A stretch of DNA of 64,000 nucleotides from Actinomycetota bacterium. Its GTDB lineage: Bacteria; Actinomycetota; Acidimicrobiia; Acidimicrobiales; JAJPHD01. Of this stretch, positions 42,708-52,224 are shown one piece after another (the first letter of the stretch is position 1; the number at the start of each line of letters is the position of its first letter). The stretch is from positions 55,020-119,019 of the forward strand of contig JAJPHD010000020.1 of NCBI GenBank assembly GCA_021325455.1. Direction: 5' to 3'. The translations under genes and the position numbers were made by a program. Below the pieces are notes generated by a model, which had not been told where the DNA came from, ran no database searches, and saw only the letters and a program-made list of their open reading frames with translations.

Positions 42708-44969
42708 ATGGCTTCCCCCTCCCCCTCACCCGACCGGCCCCGCCGCCGGGCCGGCATCGGTCGCTACGCGCGCGTCACGGTGGCGCTGCGCTTCGCCATC
42801 GTCCCGGCCTGGATCCTCATCGCCCTCTGGGCCTTCTACCGCCTTCCCCCCCTCAGCCCCACGACCACCCGGACGGGCTTCGCCTCCGTGGTGTCCACCC
42901 GGGCCGCCCCCATAAGGACCGAGATAAGGGCGGTGCACGAGTTCGGTGTCCCCCTCCTGGCCCAGACCGTCCTGGTCCAGCACCGGGCAGCCGGCCTGCC
43001 CACCTCGGTCCAGGACCGGACGGTCACCGCCGCCATCAACCTGGACCGCCACGGGCTCCCCGGCCTGCACGCCATCGCCGCCGCCGTACCCATAACCAAC
43101 GCCCTGGGGGCCTTCCCGACCTCCAGGCAAAAGGGGACCACCGCCCTCACCTACCTGTTCTTCCGGCCCGGTGCCACCAACGTCGCCGCCGCCACCAGCA
43201 CCTACGCCAAGCGCTACCTGAGCGGGCCCCGGTCCGGCTATGCCGGGGTCACCGGGCCCCTGGTGGCCGAGAACCAGCAGGGCATCCAGATCTCCAAGTC
43301 GCTTCCCATCGTGGAGATAGCGGCCATCGTCATCGTCGTTGTCCTGGTGGGCCTGGCCTTCCGGTCGCTGCTGGCCCCCGCCATCACCATCGTCTCTGCC
43401 GGTATCGCCTATTTCATATCCGAGCGGGTGCTGGAGCAGGCCGTCCTGCACCTCCACATCGCCGTGCCCGGGGAGCTGGACCCGGTGATCGTGGTGCTCC
43501 TGCTCGGGATCATGACCGACTACGCCGTGTTCTTCCTGGCCGGGTTCCGTGACGAGCTGAAGGCGGGGTCCTCGTCCCGGGAAGGGGTGCTGCGGTCGGT
43601 TACGGGGGTGTGGACCATAGTGGTCACGGCCGGCTTCACCGTGGCTGCCGGCGTTGCCGTCATCCAGACGGCCGGCCTGCCGCTGTTCTCCCAGCTGGGC
43701 CCGGGGCTGGCCATAACCGTCGCCATCAGCGTCCTCGTGTCGGTCACCTTCGTGCCCGCCTGCCTCGGCATCTTCGGCCGGGCCACCTACTGGCCGGCCC
43801 GCCCCGCCCCCAAGGAGGGAACGCCCCCCGGTCGGCGCCGGGTCGCGGCCCTGGCGGCGGCTACTGGCCTCAGGGGGGCCATAACCCGCACCGTGGTGCG
43901 CCGGCCCGTGGCGGTGCTGGCCCTGGGCCTGGGCGTGGCCGGCCTGCTGGCGGGGGCCAGCCAGCTGAGCAACGCCAACATCGGGGTGAACGTGGTGGCC
44001 GACCTACCCTCCTCCACCCCCCCGGCCCGGGCCCAGGCCGCCGCCAGCAAGGGCTTCGCCCCCGGCATCCTGGCCCCCACGGAGGTGGTCCTGGACGCCC
44101 CCGGGGTGGCCCGCCGGGAGGGCGCCCTCACCCATCTCCAGGACCTCATGAGCAAGCAGCCCGGGGTGGCGGGGGTGCTGGGCCCCGCCACCCGCCTCGA
44201 GGGGAAGGGCCAGGGGCTGTTCGTGGCTCCCAACGGCAACGCCGTCCGTTACCTGGCCATCTTCTCCCATGATCCCACCGGGGCCCAGGCGGTCCAGGAG
44301 TTCGACTCCTTGCGGACCGCCATGCCCGGGCTCCTCCGCCGCGCCGGACTCCCCCGGGCCAGGGTGGGCTACGCCGGCGACACCCCCCTTTCCTCCCTGG
44401 TGGTCAACGGGTCGAGGACCGCCCTCGTGCAGGTCGGGCTCCTCACCCTGGCCATCGACTTCGCCATCCTGGCCCTCTTCCTCCGCTCCCTGGTGGCCCC
44501 CCTGGTCCTGGTCGCCGCCTCGGCCCTGGTGGTGGCGGCCTCCCTCGGCATCACGACCTGGGTCTTCGTGGACGTCCTGCACACGGTGGGCTTCACCTTC
44601 TACGTCCCCTTCGCCGCCGAGGTCCTCCTCATCTCGTTCGGCTCCGACTACAACCTGTTCCTGGTGGGCCGCATCTGGGAGGAGGTGGCCGAGCTCCCCC
44701 TGCGCCAGGCCATATCGGCGGCCACCGCCGAGGCCAGCTTCGCCATCAACACCGCCGGCACCGCCCTGGCCGGCACCTTCGCCATGCTGGCCCTGGTGAC
44801 CCTGGGCTCCTTCCGCCAGTTCGCCCTGGCCATGTTCGCCGGCCTGCTGATCGACACCTTCGTCGTCCGGACCGTCCTGGTCCCTTCCTCCCTCACCCTG
44901 CTGGGACGGCTGGCAGGGTGGCCGAGCCGGAGGTTGGCCCGGGCCCAGCCCAGCCCGGCCCGCCCCTAG
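42708..44969 (+). CDS. MMPL family (RND) transporter
   Basis: 753 aa with two repeated halves, each with one leading helix, a large external loop, and five more helices. MmpL/HpnN-type motifs: MTDYAVFFLAGFRDELKAG in the first half and FGSDYNLFLVGRIWEE in the second, carrying the proton-relay Asp-Tyr pairs. Such proteins export lipids or lipid-linked compounds. ATG at 42708 with AAAGAAG about 9 bases upstream. It is followed on the same strand by an acyltransferase gene, so the two may modify and export an acylated envelope molecule (inference). Confidence 0.88.
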   Translation: MASPSPSPDRPRRRAGIGRYARVTVALRFAIVPAWILIALWAFYRLPPLSPTTTRTGFASVVSTRAAPIRTEIRAVHEFGVPLLAQTVLVQHRAAGLPTSVQDRTVTAAINLDRHGLPGLHAIAAAVPITNALGAFPTSRQKGTTALTYLFFRPGATNVAAATSTYAKRYLSGPRSGYAGVTGPLVAENQQGIQISKSLPIVEIAAIVIVVVLVGLAFRSLLAPAITIVSAGIAYFISERVLEQAVLHLHIAVPGELDPVIVVLLLGIMTDYAVFFLAGFRDELKAGSSSREGVLRSVTGVWTIVVTAGFTVAAGVAVIQTAGLPLFSQLGPGLAITVAISVLVSVTFVPACLGIFGRATYWPARPAPKEGTPPGRRRVAALAAATGLRGAITRTVVRRPVAVLALGLGVAGLLAGASQLSNANIGVNVVADLPSSTPPARAQAAASKGFAPGILAPTEVVLDAPGVARREGALTHLQDLMSKQPGVAGVLGPATRLEGKGQGLFVAPNGNAVRYLAIFSHDPTGAQAVQEFDSLRTAMPGLLRRAGLPRARVGYAGDTPLSSLVVNGSRTALVQVGLLTLAIDFAILALFLRSLVAPLVLVAASALVVAASLGITTWVFVDVLHTVGFTFYVPFAAEVLLISFGSDYNLFLVGRIWEEVAELPLRQAISAATAEASFAINTAGTALAGTFAMLALVTLGSFRQFALAMFAGLLIDTFVVRTVLVPSSLTLLGRLAGWPSRRLARAQPSPARP

Positions 44970-45070
44970 CCGGGGTCCGAGCGGGCCCGGGGCCAGCGCC
45001 CAGGCCGCCCCGAGGGGCCCCGCACCCGGGGGACGACCGCCCGGGGGGTGGTGTCTGCTATCCATGACGG

Positions 45071-47266
45071 GTGCCCCCTCGCCGTGGCTTCCGCCCTGAC
45101 GTGGAGGGCCTCCGGGCCGTAGCCATCCTGGGCGTGGTCCTCTACCACGCCCGGGTCAGCGCCCTGAGCGGCGGCTACACGGGGGTCGACGTCTTCTTCG
45201 TCCTCTCCGGGTTCCTCATCACCAGGCTGCTGTGGCGGGAGCTGGGTGAGCGGCGCCGCATCTCCTTCGCCAACTTCTACGGCCGGCGCGCTCGGCGCCT
45301 CCTGCCCGCCTCGGCCCTGGTGCTGGTCTCGACCGTGGTGGCCTCCGCCTACCTGCTCCCGCCCCTCGAGGTGGCCGGGGTAGCCAGGGACGGCCTGGCC
45401 AGCGCCCTGTACGTGGCCAACTACCGCTTCGCGGCCCAGAGCACCAACTACCTGGCCTCCACGGGGCCCCCCTCCCCCTTCCTGCACTACTGGTCCCTCG
45501 GGGTGGAGGAGCAGTTCTACCTCCTGTGGCCCGCCCTCCTCCTCGCCGCCTCGCTCGTGTGGCAGAGGCGGGGAGCCGGCGGAGGGGAGCGCCGTCGCCC
45601 TCCCTCGTGGGGAGGTGCCGTGGCCGCCCTGTCCGTGCTGGCCGTCGTGTCCTTCGGCCTGTCGGTCTACCTCACGAGGGTGGCCGAACCCTGGGCCTTC
45701 TACTCGCTTCCCACCCGGGCCTGGCAGTTGGCCGCCGGGGGCCTGGTGGCCCTCCTGGCTCCCCACATCCGTCGTCACCTGCCCCGGGGCGGGGCCACCC
45801 TGCTCGGGTGGGCCGGGGCCGCCGGCATCGCCTGGTCCTTCGCCGAGCTGGGCCCCTCCACCCCCTACCCCGGCTTCGCCGCCCTGGCCCCCATCGGGTC
45901 GGCGGTGGCCCTGGTGGCCGCCGGCAGTGCCTCCCCCCGCCTGGGCCCAGAGCTGGTGCTGGACCTCAAGCCCTTCCAGTTCATAGGCCGGATCTCCTAC
46001 GCCTGGTACCTCTGGCACTGGCCGGCCCTGGTGCTGGCCCCCCACGTCGTCGGACATCCCCTGGGCCTCGGGGCCCGGCTGGCGGTGGCCGCCCTGAGCG
46101 GGGTGATGGCTTGGGGCACCACCGTCCTCGTGGAGGCGCCGGTGCGCTTCTCGCCCTGGTTGGCCGGCCGGGCCCGGCGCAGCCTCACCCTCGGTGCCCT
46201 GCTCACCTCGGCAGGCCTGGCCGCCTCGGCGCTCTCCCCCTCCGCCCTGCCGGCGCTGGCCGGCGGGGGGGCGGTGTCGGCCGTCCCGTTGACCGGAAGG
46301 CCCCACGACCGCCCCCGTGCCCGGGCGGCGCCCCCGCCCCGGCACCGACCCGCCACCACCGTGCCCAGCACCACGACCACCACCCTCAGCCCGGCCGTGA
46401 AGCACCTCCAGGCCCTCTCGGGCGAGGTCCGGGCGGCCGTGGCCCGCTCCGTCAGCATGCAGGACGTTCCCGCCAACCTCGACCCGCCCCTGGCCACCGC
46501 CGCCACCAGCGAGGCTCCGCCCTTCTTCGACGGCTGCTTCGGCAGCTTCACCGCCACCTCACCCCCACCCTGCATCTATGGGGACCCCCACGGGAGAAGG
46601 ACCGTGGTCCTCTTCGGCGACTCCCACGCCACCATGTGGTTCCCGGCGGTGGACGCCATCGCCAAGCAGCGGGGCTCGCGGCTGGTGTCGCTGGGCAAGG
46701 CCACCTGCCCGCCCCAGGAGATCTCCATGTTCAGCCCGGACCTGGGGCATCAGTACTGGGAGTGCCAGGACTGGCGGGCCGCCGCTCTGGTCCGTATCCG
46801 CCGGATGCACCCGGCGCTGGTGATCGTGGGCGTCGACCGGCACTACCTCCAGTCGGTCGACCACATCACCCCCTTCAGCCCCGCCTGGATGCACGGCTGG
46901 ACCCTCACCATCAAGGCCTTGAGGCGAAGCGGGGCCCAGGTGGTGGTCATGGGCCCGGCGCCCAAGCCACCCTTCGACGTCCCCGACTGCCTGTCGGCCC
47001 ACCTCACCAACGCCGTGGCGTGCACCCAGTCAGTGGCCGAGACCTATGACCTCAAGGGGGACGCCGCCGAACGCCGGGTCATCGAGAGGGCCGGGGCCAG
47101 CTACATAGACGTCCGCCCCTGGTTCTGCACCGCGACCCGGTGCGCGGCCATGGTGGGCAACCTTCTCGTGTACCGGGACGACAACCACATAACCGTGCCC
47201 TTCGCCACCTGGCTGGCCCCCGTCCTCGGCGCCAAGCTGATGGTCGTCACCCACGGGCTGTTCTGA
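45071..47266 (+). CDS. Acyltransferase-3 fused to SGNH hydrolase domain (OafA/YrhL type)
   Basis: 731 aa. The N-terminal half is a ten-helix acyltransferase-3 domain beginning FRPDVEGLRAVAILGVVLYH with the catalytic His, then GGYTGVDVFFVLSGFLI. A Pro/Thr-rich linker (about 405-440) leads to an extracytoplasmic SGNH domain with VLFGDSHATMWFPAVD (Ser) and RDDNHITVPFA (His). These fusions move acyl groups across the membrane and O-acylate cell-surface glycans or peptidoglycan. GTG start. Located about 100 bases after the MMPL gene. Confidence 0.88.
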   Translation: MPPRRGFRPDVEGLRAVAILGVVLYHARVSALSGGYTGVDVFFVLSGFLITRLLWRELGERRRISFANFYGRRARRLLPASALVLVSTVVASAYLLPPLEVAGVARDGLASALYVANYRFAAQSTNYLASTGPPSPFLHYWSLGVEEQFYLLWPALLLAASLVWQRRGAGGGERRRPPSWGGAVAALSVLAVVSFGLSVYLTRVAEPWAFYSLPTRAWQLAAGGLVALLAPHIRRHLPRGGATLLGWAGAAGIAWSFAELGPSTPYPGFAALAPIGSAVALVAAGSASPRLGPELVLDLKPFQFIGRISYAWYLWHWPALVLAPHVVGHPLGLGARLAVAALSGVMAWGTTVLVEAPVRFSPWLAGRARRSLTLGALLTSAGLAASALSPSALPALAGGGAVSAVPLTGRPHDRPRARAAPPPRHRPATTVPSTTTTTLSPAVKHLQALSGEVRAAVARSVSMQDVPANLDPPLATAATSEAPPFFDGCFGSFTATSPPPCIYGDPHGRRTVVLFGDSHATMWFPAVDAIAKQRGSRLVSLGKATCPPQEISMFSPDLGHQYWECQDWRAAALVRIRRMHPALVIVGVDRHYLQSVDHITPFSPAWMHGWTLTIKALRRSGAQVVVMGPAPKPPFDVPDCLSAHLTNAVACTQSVAETYDLKGDAAERRVIERAGASYIDVRPWFCTATRCAAMVGNLLVYRDDNHITVPFATWLAPVLGAKLMVVTHGLF

Positions 47267-47296
47267 GGCGGCCAGCCGGCCAGCCCCTGGGGGCGC

Positions 47297-49147
47297 CTAC
47301 CTGGTGTAGTACCACATCCAGGGTGTGATGCTGTACACCGAGCTCAGGGGCAGGATCCCGTGCAGGTTCTTGGACCACGCCACGATGCCGGCCGTGCTCG
47401 GGATCCACAGCACCGGCACCTGCCTGGCCAGGTCGTTCTCGTACCTGTAGAACACGGCCAGGCTGGAGCTGCGGTGGGTGGCGGTGATCTCGGCGTTGAT
47501 CCTGGGGTTCGAGTACTGGCCCTCGTTGGAGGTCCCGCCCTTGGCGAACAGCTCCCCGCCGGTGGGGAGGTAGTCGTCGGAGTAGAACCACGAGATGCCC
47601 CCGGCGGCGTCGTCGGCCATCTGCCAGGAGCAGGCCGAGGAGGACGGGGCCTGGCCCAGGCAGCCGGTGGCGGTGGAGAAGACCGTGTTGCTCGGGGCCT
47701 CCGAGATCGTGACGTCGATGCCGGCGCTCGACCAGGAGGAGCGCATGGCCTGGGCCACGGCGTCACCGGAGGCCGACCCCGCCGCCACCAGCATCTTGAA
47801 GCTCATCCTGGCCCCGGCCGGCACGCCCGGCCCACAGTCACCATTCGCCCGGCCGGGCCGGACGCACACGTCCGTCCCCCCGGGGTGGATGGCCCAGCCG
47901 TGGCCACGGAGGAGGGCGACCGCCTTCTTGGGGTTGTAGGGGAATGGGTTGGTCTTCTCCACCGAGCTGATGTAGCGGGTGGGCGGCTCGGTCGGCACCG
48001 GCCCGTAGGTGGGCCAGCCGGCCCCGTGCATGAGGCGCTTTATGTAGTCGGGCTGGTTTATGAGGTACTGGAGGGCCTGGCGCACGTAGAGCTGGTCGAA
48101 GATGGGCCCGGCGGTGGGGTTGCGGAAGTTGAGGGGGATGAAGCTGATCGACCACGTCTCCTGCTTGGCCATGTCGTAGCCGGAGCTGGTCAGCCGGCTG
48201 GCGGCCGAGAGGTCCTCGGGAGGGAGGTAGCCCACGTTGGGCCCGTGGCCGGAGAGGAGGGAGTTGAACTCGGAGGCGTTGGAGGTGTAGGGGAGCTCGA
48301 CAAGCTTGGAGATGATGGCGTGCTTGCCGGAGTAGGCGGGGTTGGGGACCAGGGTGGCTTGGCCGGTGCTGGAGAACGATGCCAGCTTGAAGGGCCCGTC
48401 AACGACCTTCCACAACGGGTTGGTGGTGTAGGAGGAAAGGTCCTTGGACTGGGCGTTGAGGAAGTTGTAGACGGCCTTGGCCCCCTTGGTGGTGGCGGCA
48501 TAGTTGCCCACCGGGCCGTGGAGCGAGGTCCGGTCCCATACATGCTGGGGTATGGCCACCAGCTGGGACAGCTCGTTGTAGGTGAACCACAGGCTCGAGT
48601 AGGAGTTGTTGAGGTGGAACACGATCGTCCGGGGCCCGGTGACCTGGGTGGAGACCACGTTGTCCGGGAAGCCGCCCGGCACGTAGGCGCCCCAGTTGGC
48701 CCTCTCGGCCTTGAGCAGCTGCATCCAGAAGAGCACGTCCTTGGCCGTGACCGGCTTGCCGTCTGACCACTTGTAGGGCTTGAGGCGGACGGTGGCGACC
48801 CGCCCGTGGTCGGAGTAGGTCGGCAGGTAGGCCAGGCTGAGGGACTTGTTGATGACGGGCTGGGTGCCCTGCCCGAACCAGTAGACGGGCAGCCAGAAGA
48901 GGTACGAGAAGTCCTCGCTGTTGGCCCCTGTGTAGTAGGCGGAGGACTCGAGGGGGAAGATGTAGTCGGGCTTATTGCCCGGTGTCTCGGCGAAGGTGAC
49001 CGTGCCCCCGGCCCGGTGTGCGGCCGGTGCGGACGACGATGACGACTTGGACGTGGCAGCCTTCCCGCCGCCACAGGCCGAGAGCAGTAGCGCCGCCGCC
49101 GCTACCACGAGAGCCATCCTTCCGAGAGGGGTGTGCCGGGTCCGCAT
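47297..49147 (-). CDS. ABC-transporter substrate-binding lipoprotein (SBP5), paralogue 2
   Basis: 616 aa extracytoplasmic lipoprotein with lipobox LLLSAC at about residue 25 and a Ser-rich linker. SBP5 features: GGTVTFAETPG, YIFPLESSAYY, VTAKDVLFWMQLLKAE, YVPGGFPDNVVS, YNELSQLVAIP. Start ATG 49147 gives a proper signal peptide. It is obviously paralogous to the lipoproteins at 16787 and 54161, with the YIFPL and GGxPDN motifs shared. No permease is next to it, so it may use those at 52225-54127 or others. Convergent with the acyltransferase gene 30 bases away. Confidence 0.9.
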   Translation of the reverse strand: MRTRHTPLGRMALVVAAAALLLSACGGGKAATSKSSSSSAPAAHRAGGTVTFAETPGNKPDYIFPLESSAYYTGANSEDFSYLFWLPVYWFGQGTQPVINKSLSLAYLPTYSDHGRVATVRLKPYKWSDGKPVTAKDVLFWMQLLKAERANWGAYVPGGFPDNVVSTQVTGPRTIVFHLNNSYSSLWFTYNELSQLVAIPQHVWDRTSLHGPVGNYAATTKGAKAVYNFLNAQSKDLSSYTTNPLWKVVDGPFKLASFSSTGQATLVPNPAYSGKHAIISKLVELPYTSNASEFNSLLSGHGPNVGYLPPEDLSAASRLTSSGYDMAKQETWSISFIPLNFRNPTAGPIFDQLYVRQALQYLINQPDYIKRLMHGAGWPTYGPVPTEPPTRYISSVEKTNPFPYNPKKAVALLRGHGWAIHPGGTDVCVRPGRANGDCGPGVPAGARMSFKMLVAAGSASGDAVAQAMRSSWSSAGIDVTISEAPSNTVFSTATGCLGQAPSSSACSWQMADDAAGGISWFYSDDYLPTGGELFAKGGTSNEGQYSNPRINAEITATHRSSSLAVFYRYENDLARQVPVLWIPSTAGIVAWSKNLHGILPLSSVYSITPWMWYYTR

Positions 49148-49243
49148 GGGTTCGACTCCGTTTAAGTGCTGATGGGCTCGCTCGGGGGAGTTTGGCACAG
49201 GCGAGGACGGCGATGGTGGCAAGGGCGGTGCCGCCCCGGCAGG

Positions 49244-49552
49244 TCAGCGCCTGGTGACGAGCCTCGTCACCGCCTGGGAAGCCCCCACCGTGAGGGCCGT
49301 CACGGCGGCCACCGCCGGCCAGGCGCCGATCCTCTTGGCCAGCGGGTGCGAGCCACCCATTGCCGCCGCGTAGAGGGTGCCAAGCCCCAGGGCGGCGGCG
49401 GGCCCCGAGGACCTGTGCCACTGGCGGGCCGACCAGGCGCCCGCAGCGGCGAACAGGGCTCCCCCCACCTCCCGCCGTCCCGTGCTGCGGGCCAGGGCGA
49501 ACCCGCCCACCAGGCCCAGGGCGGCCACGAGGGAGGAGGTGAGCCCGCGCAC
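49244..49552 (-). CDS. Hypothetical small membrane protein
   Basis: 102 aa; two or three hydrophobic, Ala/Gly-rich segments (LTSSLVAALGLVGGFALA, AAALGLGTLYAAAMGG, AVAAVTALTVGASQAV) and basic ends. No recognised family. GTG at 49552 is the first start in the plausible region; the longer reading to 49726 lies within the beta-lactamase-like gene. Same strand as that gene, 44 bases downstream of it. Confidence 0.55.
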   Translation of the reverse strand: MRGLTSSLVAALGLVGGFALARSTGRREVGGALFAAAGAWSARQWHRSSGPAAALGLGTLYAAAMGGSHPLAKRIGAWPAVAAVTALTVGASQAVTRLVTRR

Positions 49553-49596
49553 GATGACAGGGTAGCCAACCCGGGCCGCCCGGGCCCACCCGGGCC

Positions 49597-50499
49597 CTAT
49601 CCGCCCCCCGTCCACTGGGCGTGGCAGCACCCCGCCACCTCCCGGATGGCCGTCCGGGCCGCCTCCCGGTCCCCGAATCCCTCCGTGCACACGGCGAGGC
49701 AGTACGGTTCGCCTCCCGGGGGCCAAACCAGGGCGGCGTCGTGCAGGATGCCCGTGACCCAGCCGTTCTTGCTTGCCGTGCGCACCCCCGGCGGCAAGCC
49801 GGCCGGGATCTCGTCCCGGTATTGCTGTCGGCCCAGCACCGCCACCATCTCCCGACAGGCGTCCGGGCTGGCCGCCCGCCCCAGGGCTATGGCCGCCAGC
49901 AGGCGAGCCAGGCCGGCCGGCGTCACGAGGTTGGTGATGCCCGCCGCCCGGGCCGCTCGGTCGCCTATGGGCCGGGCCACGACCGTCCCCTCCGCCCTCA
50001 GGTCGGACAGCACCGATGCCACCTCCCTCAGCCCGACCCGCTCCAGGACCAGGTTGGTGGCCTCGTTGGACGAGACCGTGATCATCCGCTCCACCAGCTC
50101 ACCCAGCGCCAGGTTCTCGCCCTGACGAGCGGCCAGGTCGGCGTCCACCTCCTCGGGGTCCATGACATAGGGGCTGCCGTCCACCAACGAGGCGAACTCG
50201 GTGCGCACCAGCACCGGCTCGGCCAGGTCGAGCTCTCCCCTGTCCTGCCGGCGGTAAGTGGCGATCAGCACGGCCACCTTCATCGTGCTGGCGGCATAGA
50301 ACTGCCGGCGGGGTTCACGCCCCCAGCGGTAGTGCCCTCCCCAGACCTCCTCCAGGCCCCCGCCCGCCAGGGCCACCACGGCCCCAGCCCCTCCCCCGGG
50401 CCCCGACCCGGGCCCCGGGCGGGACGCCCCCTGCCGGGACCCGGAACGAGCTCCCTCCCCATGCCACTCCGAGCCATTCCCCGGGCCGGGCGTTGTCAC
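49597..50499 (-). CDS. Class-A beta-lactamase-like serine hydrolase without signal peptide
   Basis: 300 aa. The penicillin-recognising fold is supported by AASTMKVAVL (SxxK), MITVSSNEATNLVLERVG (SSN in place of SDN), and TASKNGWVTGILHDAALV (KNG in place of KTG); spacing matches class A beta-lactamases. The first 35 residues are Gly/Ser/Pro/Arg-rich and not a signal peptide, unless translation begins elsewhere, so a cytosolic role in hydrolysing an ester or amide is possible. The start lies inside one arm of the palindrome shared with the divergent amidohydrolase gene. Confidence 0.78.
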   Translation of the reverse strand: MTTPGPGNGSEWHGEGARSGSRQGASRPGPGSGPGGGAGAVVALAGGGLEEVWGGHYRWGREPRRQFYAASTMKVAVLIATYRRQDRGELDLAEPVLVRTEFASLVDGSPYVMDPEEVDADLAARQGENLALGELVERMITVSSNEATNLVLERVGLREVASVLSDLRAEGTVVARPIGDRAARAAGITNLVTPAGLARLLAAIALGRAASPDACREMVAVLGRQQYRDEIPAGLPPGVRTASKNGWVTGILHDAALVWPPGGEPYCLAVCTEGFGDREAARTAIREVAGCCHAQWTGGG

Positions 50500-50537
50500 T
50501 TTGTTACCATAAGCCGACGACTATCGGTTAACAAGTG
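50497..50537. promoter_or_regulatory. Imperfect palindrome in divergent promoter region
   Basis: Arms CACTTTGTTACC (50497-50508) and GGTTAACAAGTG (50526-50537) match as an inverted repeat at 9 of 12 positions, with 17 bases between. The site is A+T-rich in a G+C-rich region. It lies between the divergent starts of the beta-lactamase-like gene and the D-aminoacylase-like gene and ends 12 bases before the latter's ATG. It is a likely operator for a dimeric repressor; which protein binds is unknown. Confidence 0.45.
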
Positions 50538-50549
50538 CTAGGAGCGGGC

Positions 50550-52145
50550 ATGCTGGACGTGGTGGTGCGTGGCGGGACCGTGTACGACGGGACCGGGGCT
50601 CCTCCCCGCCAAGCCGATGTGGGCATAGCCGGCGACCGCATCGTGACCCTGGGCCAGCTCGACGGGACCGAGGCGGGGGCAACCATCGACGCCTCGGGCC
50701 TGGCCGTGAGCCCCGGTTTCGTCAACATCCTCAGCCATTCCTACCTGAGCATCCTCCACGATCCCCGGTCCCTCGGGGAGCTGACCCAGGGCGTGACCAC
50801 CGAGATCTTCGGCGAGGGCATGTCCATGGGGCCGCTCACCCCCGAGCTCAAGCAGACCCTCGAGGAGGACAGGGGGGGCCTCGAGTACGAGATCACCTGG
50901 TGGCGGCTGTCGGAGTACCTCCACCACGTCGAGAGCCGGGGAGTGAGCCAGAACGTGGGCTCCTTCATAGGGACGGGGACGTTGCGGGCCCACGTGGTCG
51001 GCTACGAGGACCGCCCCGCCACTCCCACCGAGCTGGACCGCATGGAGGGCCTGGTGCGGGAGGAGATGGCTGAGGGTGCCCTCGGCCTCGGCTCGGCCCT
51101 CATCTACCCGCCCGGCAGCTACGCCCCCACCGCGGAGCTGGAGTCCCTCTGCCGGGTGGCGGCCGACCACGGCGGCCTCTACGCCTCCCATCTGCGCAGC
51201 GAGGGGGGCCAGTTCCTGGAAGCGGTCGACGAGTTCATCACCATCTGCGAGCGGGCCGAGATCAGGGGGGAGGTCTTTCACCTGAAGGCGGCCGGCCGCC
51301 CCCACTGGCCCCTCATGGCCCCCGCCATCGACCGGCTGGAGAAGGCCCGCTCCTCGGGCATGCCGGTCACCGCCGACGTCTACCCGTACACGGCAAGCTC
51401 CACGGGCCTCACCAGCGTGATCCCCCCCCAGTACCACGAGGGAGGGCGGCACGAGCTCTACCGCCGCCTCTCTGACCCGGCCACCCGGGCCCAGATCCGC
51501 CGGGAGCTGGAGGCCCAGGGTCGCTGGGCCGACGTCTCAGGGGCCGGGGAGGTCCTGATCCTCGGGGTCCGGGAGGAGGCCAACCGGTGCTACCAGGGCC
51601 ACACGCTGGCCGAGGTGGCCGAGATGATGGGCACCGATCCCATCGAGGCCACCTTCAACCTCATCGCCAGCGACCGCTCCCGCATCAGCACGGCCTTCTT
51701 CTCCATGTCGGAGGACAACCTCCGCATGGCCCTGCGCCGGCCGTGGGTGGCGATCAGCTCGGACGGTGCGTCGATGGCCCCGGAGGGGGCCTTCCTCCGC
51801 TCCCCGACCCACCCCCGGGCCTACGGCAGCTTCGCCCGCGTCCTCGGGCACTACGTGAGGGACGAAGGCCTGCTCACCCTGGAGGACGCCGTGTGGCGCA
51901 TGTCCGGGCTGCCCGCATCCACCCTGGGCCTGCAGGACCGGGGGGTCCTGCGGGAGGGGGCCTTCGCCGACCTGGTGGTCTTCGACCCGGCCACCATCTC
52001 GGACCGGGCCACCTTCTCCGATCCCCATCAGCTCTCGGTCGGCGTGAGCCATGTGCTCGTCAACGGGCAGCCCACCTGGCGGGACGGCCAGTGGACCGGG
52101 ACCCTGGCCGGCCGGGCCCTGGCCGGGGCCGGCCGGCGGCCCTGA
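50550..52145 (+). CDS. N-acyl-D-amino-acid deacylase-like amidohydrolase
   Basis: 531 aa metal-dependent amidohydrolase similar to D-aminoacylases, which release D-amino acids from N-acyl forms. Supporting segments: DVVVRGGTVYDGTGAPPRQADVGI (N-terminal), ASHLRSEGGQFLEAVDE and EVFHLKAAGRPHW (metal His residues), SSDGASMAPEG (catalytic Asp), and the C-terminal REGAFADLVVFDP. The usual His-x-His after PGF is not present: the sequence reads GFVNILSHSYLS. ATG at 50550 is chosen because AGGAG lies 6 bases upstream; GTG 50535 is less likely. Convergent with the peptide permease genes, which could bring in D-amino-acid peptides (inference). Confidence 0.82.
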   Translation: MLDVVVRGGTVYDGTGAPPRQADVGIAGDRIVTLGQLDGTEAGATIDASGLAVSPGFVNILSHSYLSILHDPRSLGELTQGVTTEIFGEGMSMGPLTPELKQTLEEDRGGLEYEITWWRLSEYLHHVESRGVSQNVGSFIGTGTLRAHVVGYEDRPATPTELDRMEGLVREEMAEGALGLGSALIYPPGSYAPTAELESLCRVAADHGGLYASHLRSEGGQFLEAVDEFITICERAEIRGEVFHLKAAGRPHWPLMAPAIDRLEKARSSGMPVTADVYPYTASSTGLTSVIPPQYHEGGRHELYRRLSDPATRAQIRRELEAQGRWADVSGAGEVLILGVREEANRCYQGHTLAEVAEMMGTDPIEATFNLIASDRSRISTAFFSMSEDNLRMALRRPWVAISSDGASMAPEGAFLRSPTHPRAYGSFARVLGHYVRDEGLLTLEDAVWRMSGLPASTLGLQDRGVLREGAFADLVVFDPATISDRATFSDPHQLSVGVSHVLVNGQPTWRDGQWTGTLAGRALAGAGRRP

Positions 52146-52224
52146 GCCGAGACGCCCGGGGAGGGGCATGCTCGCCTGAGAAGCAACAGGGCCCAGGGCC
52201 TGCCGCCCGGGGTGGCGTCGCCCT

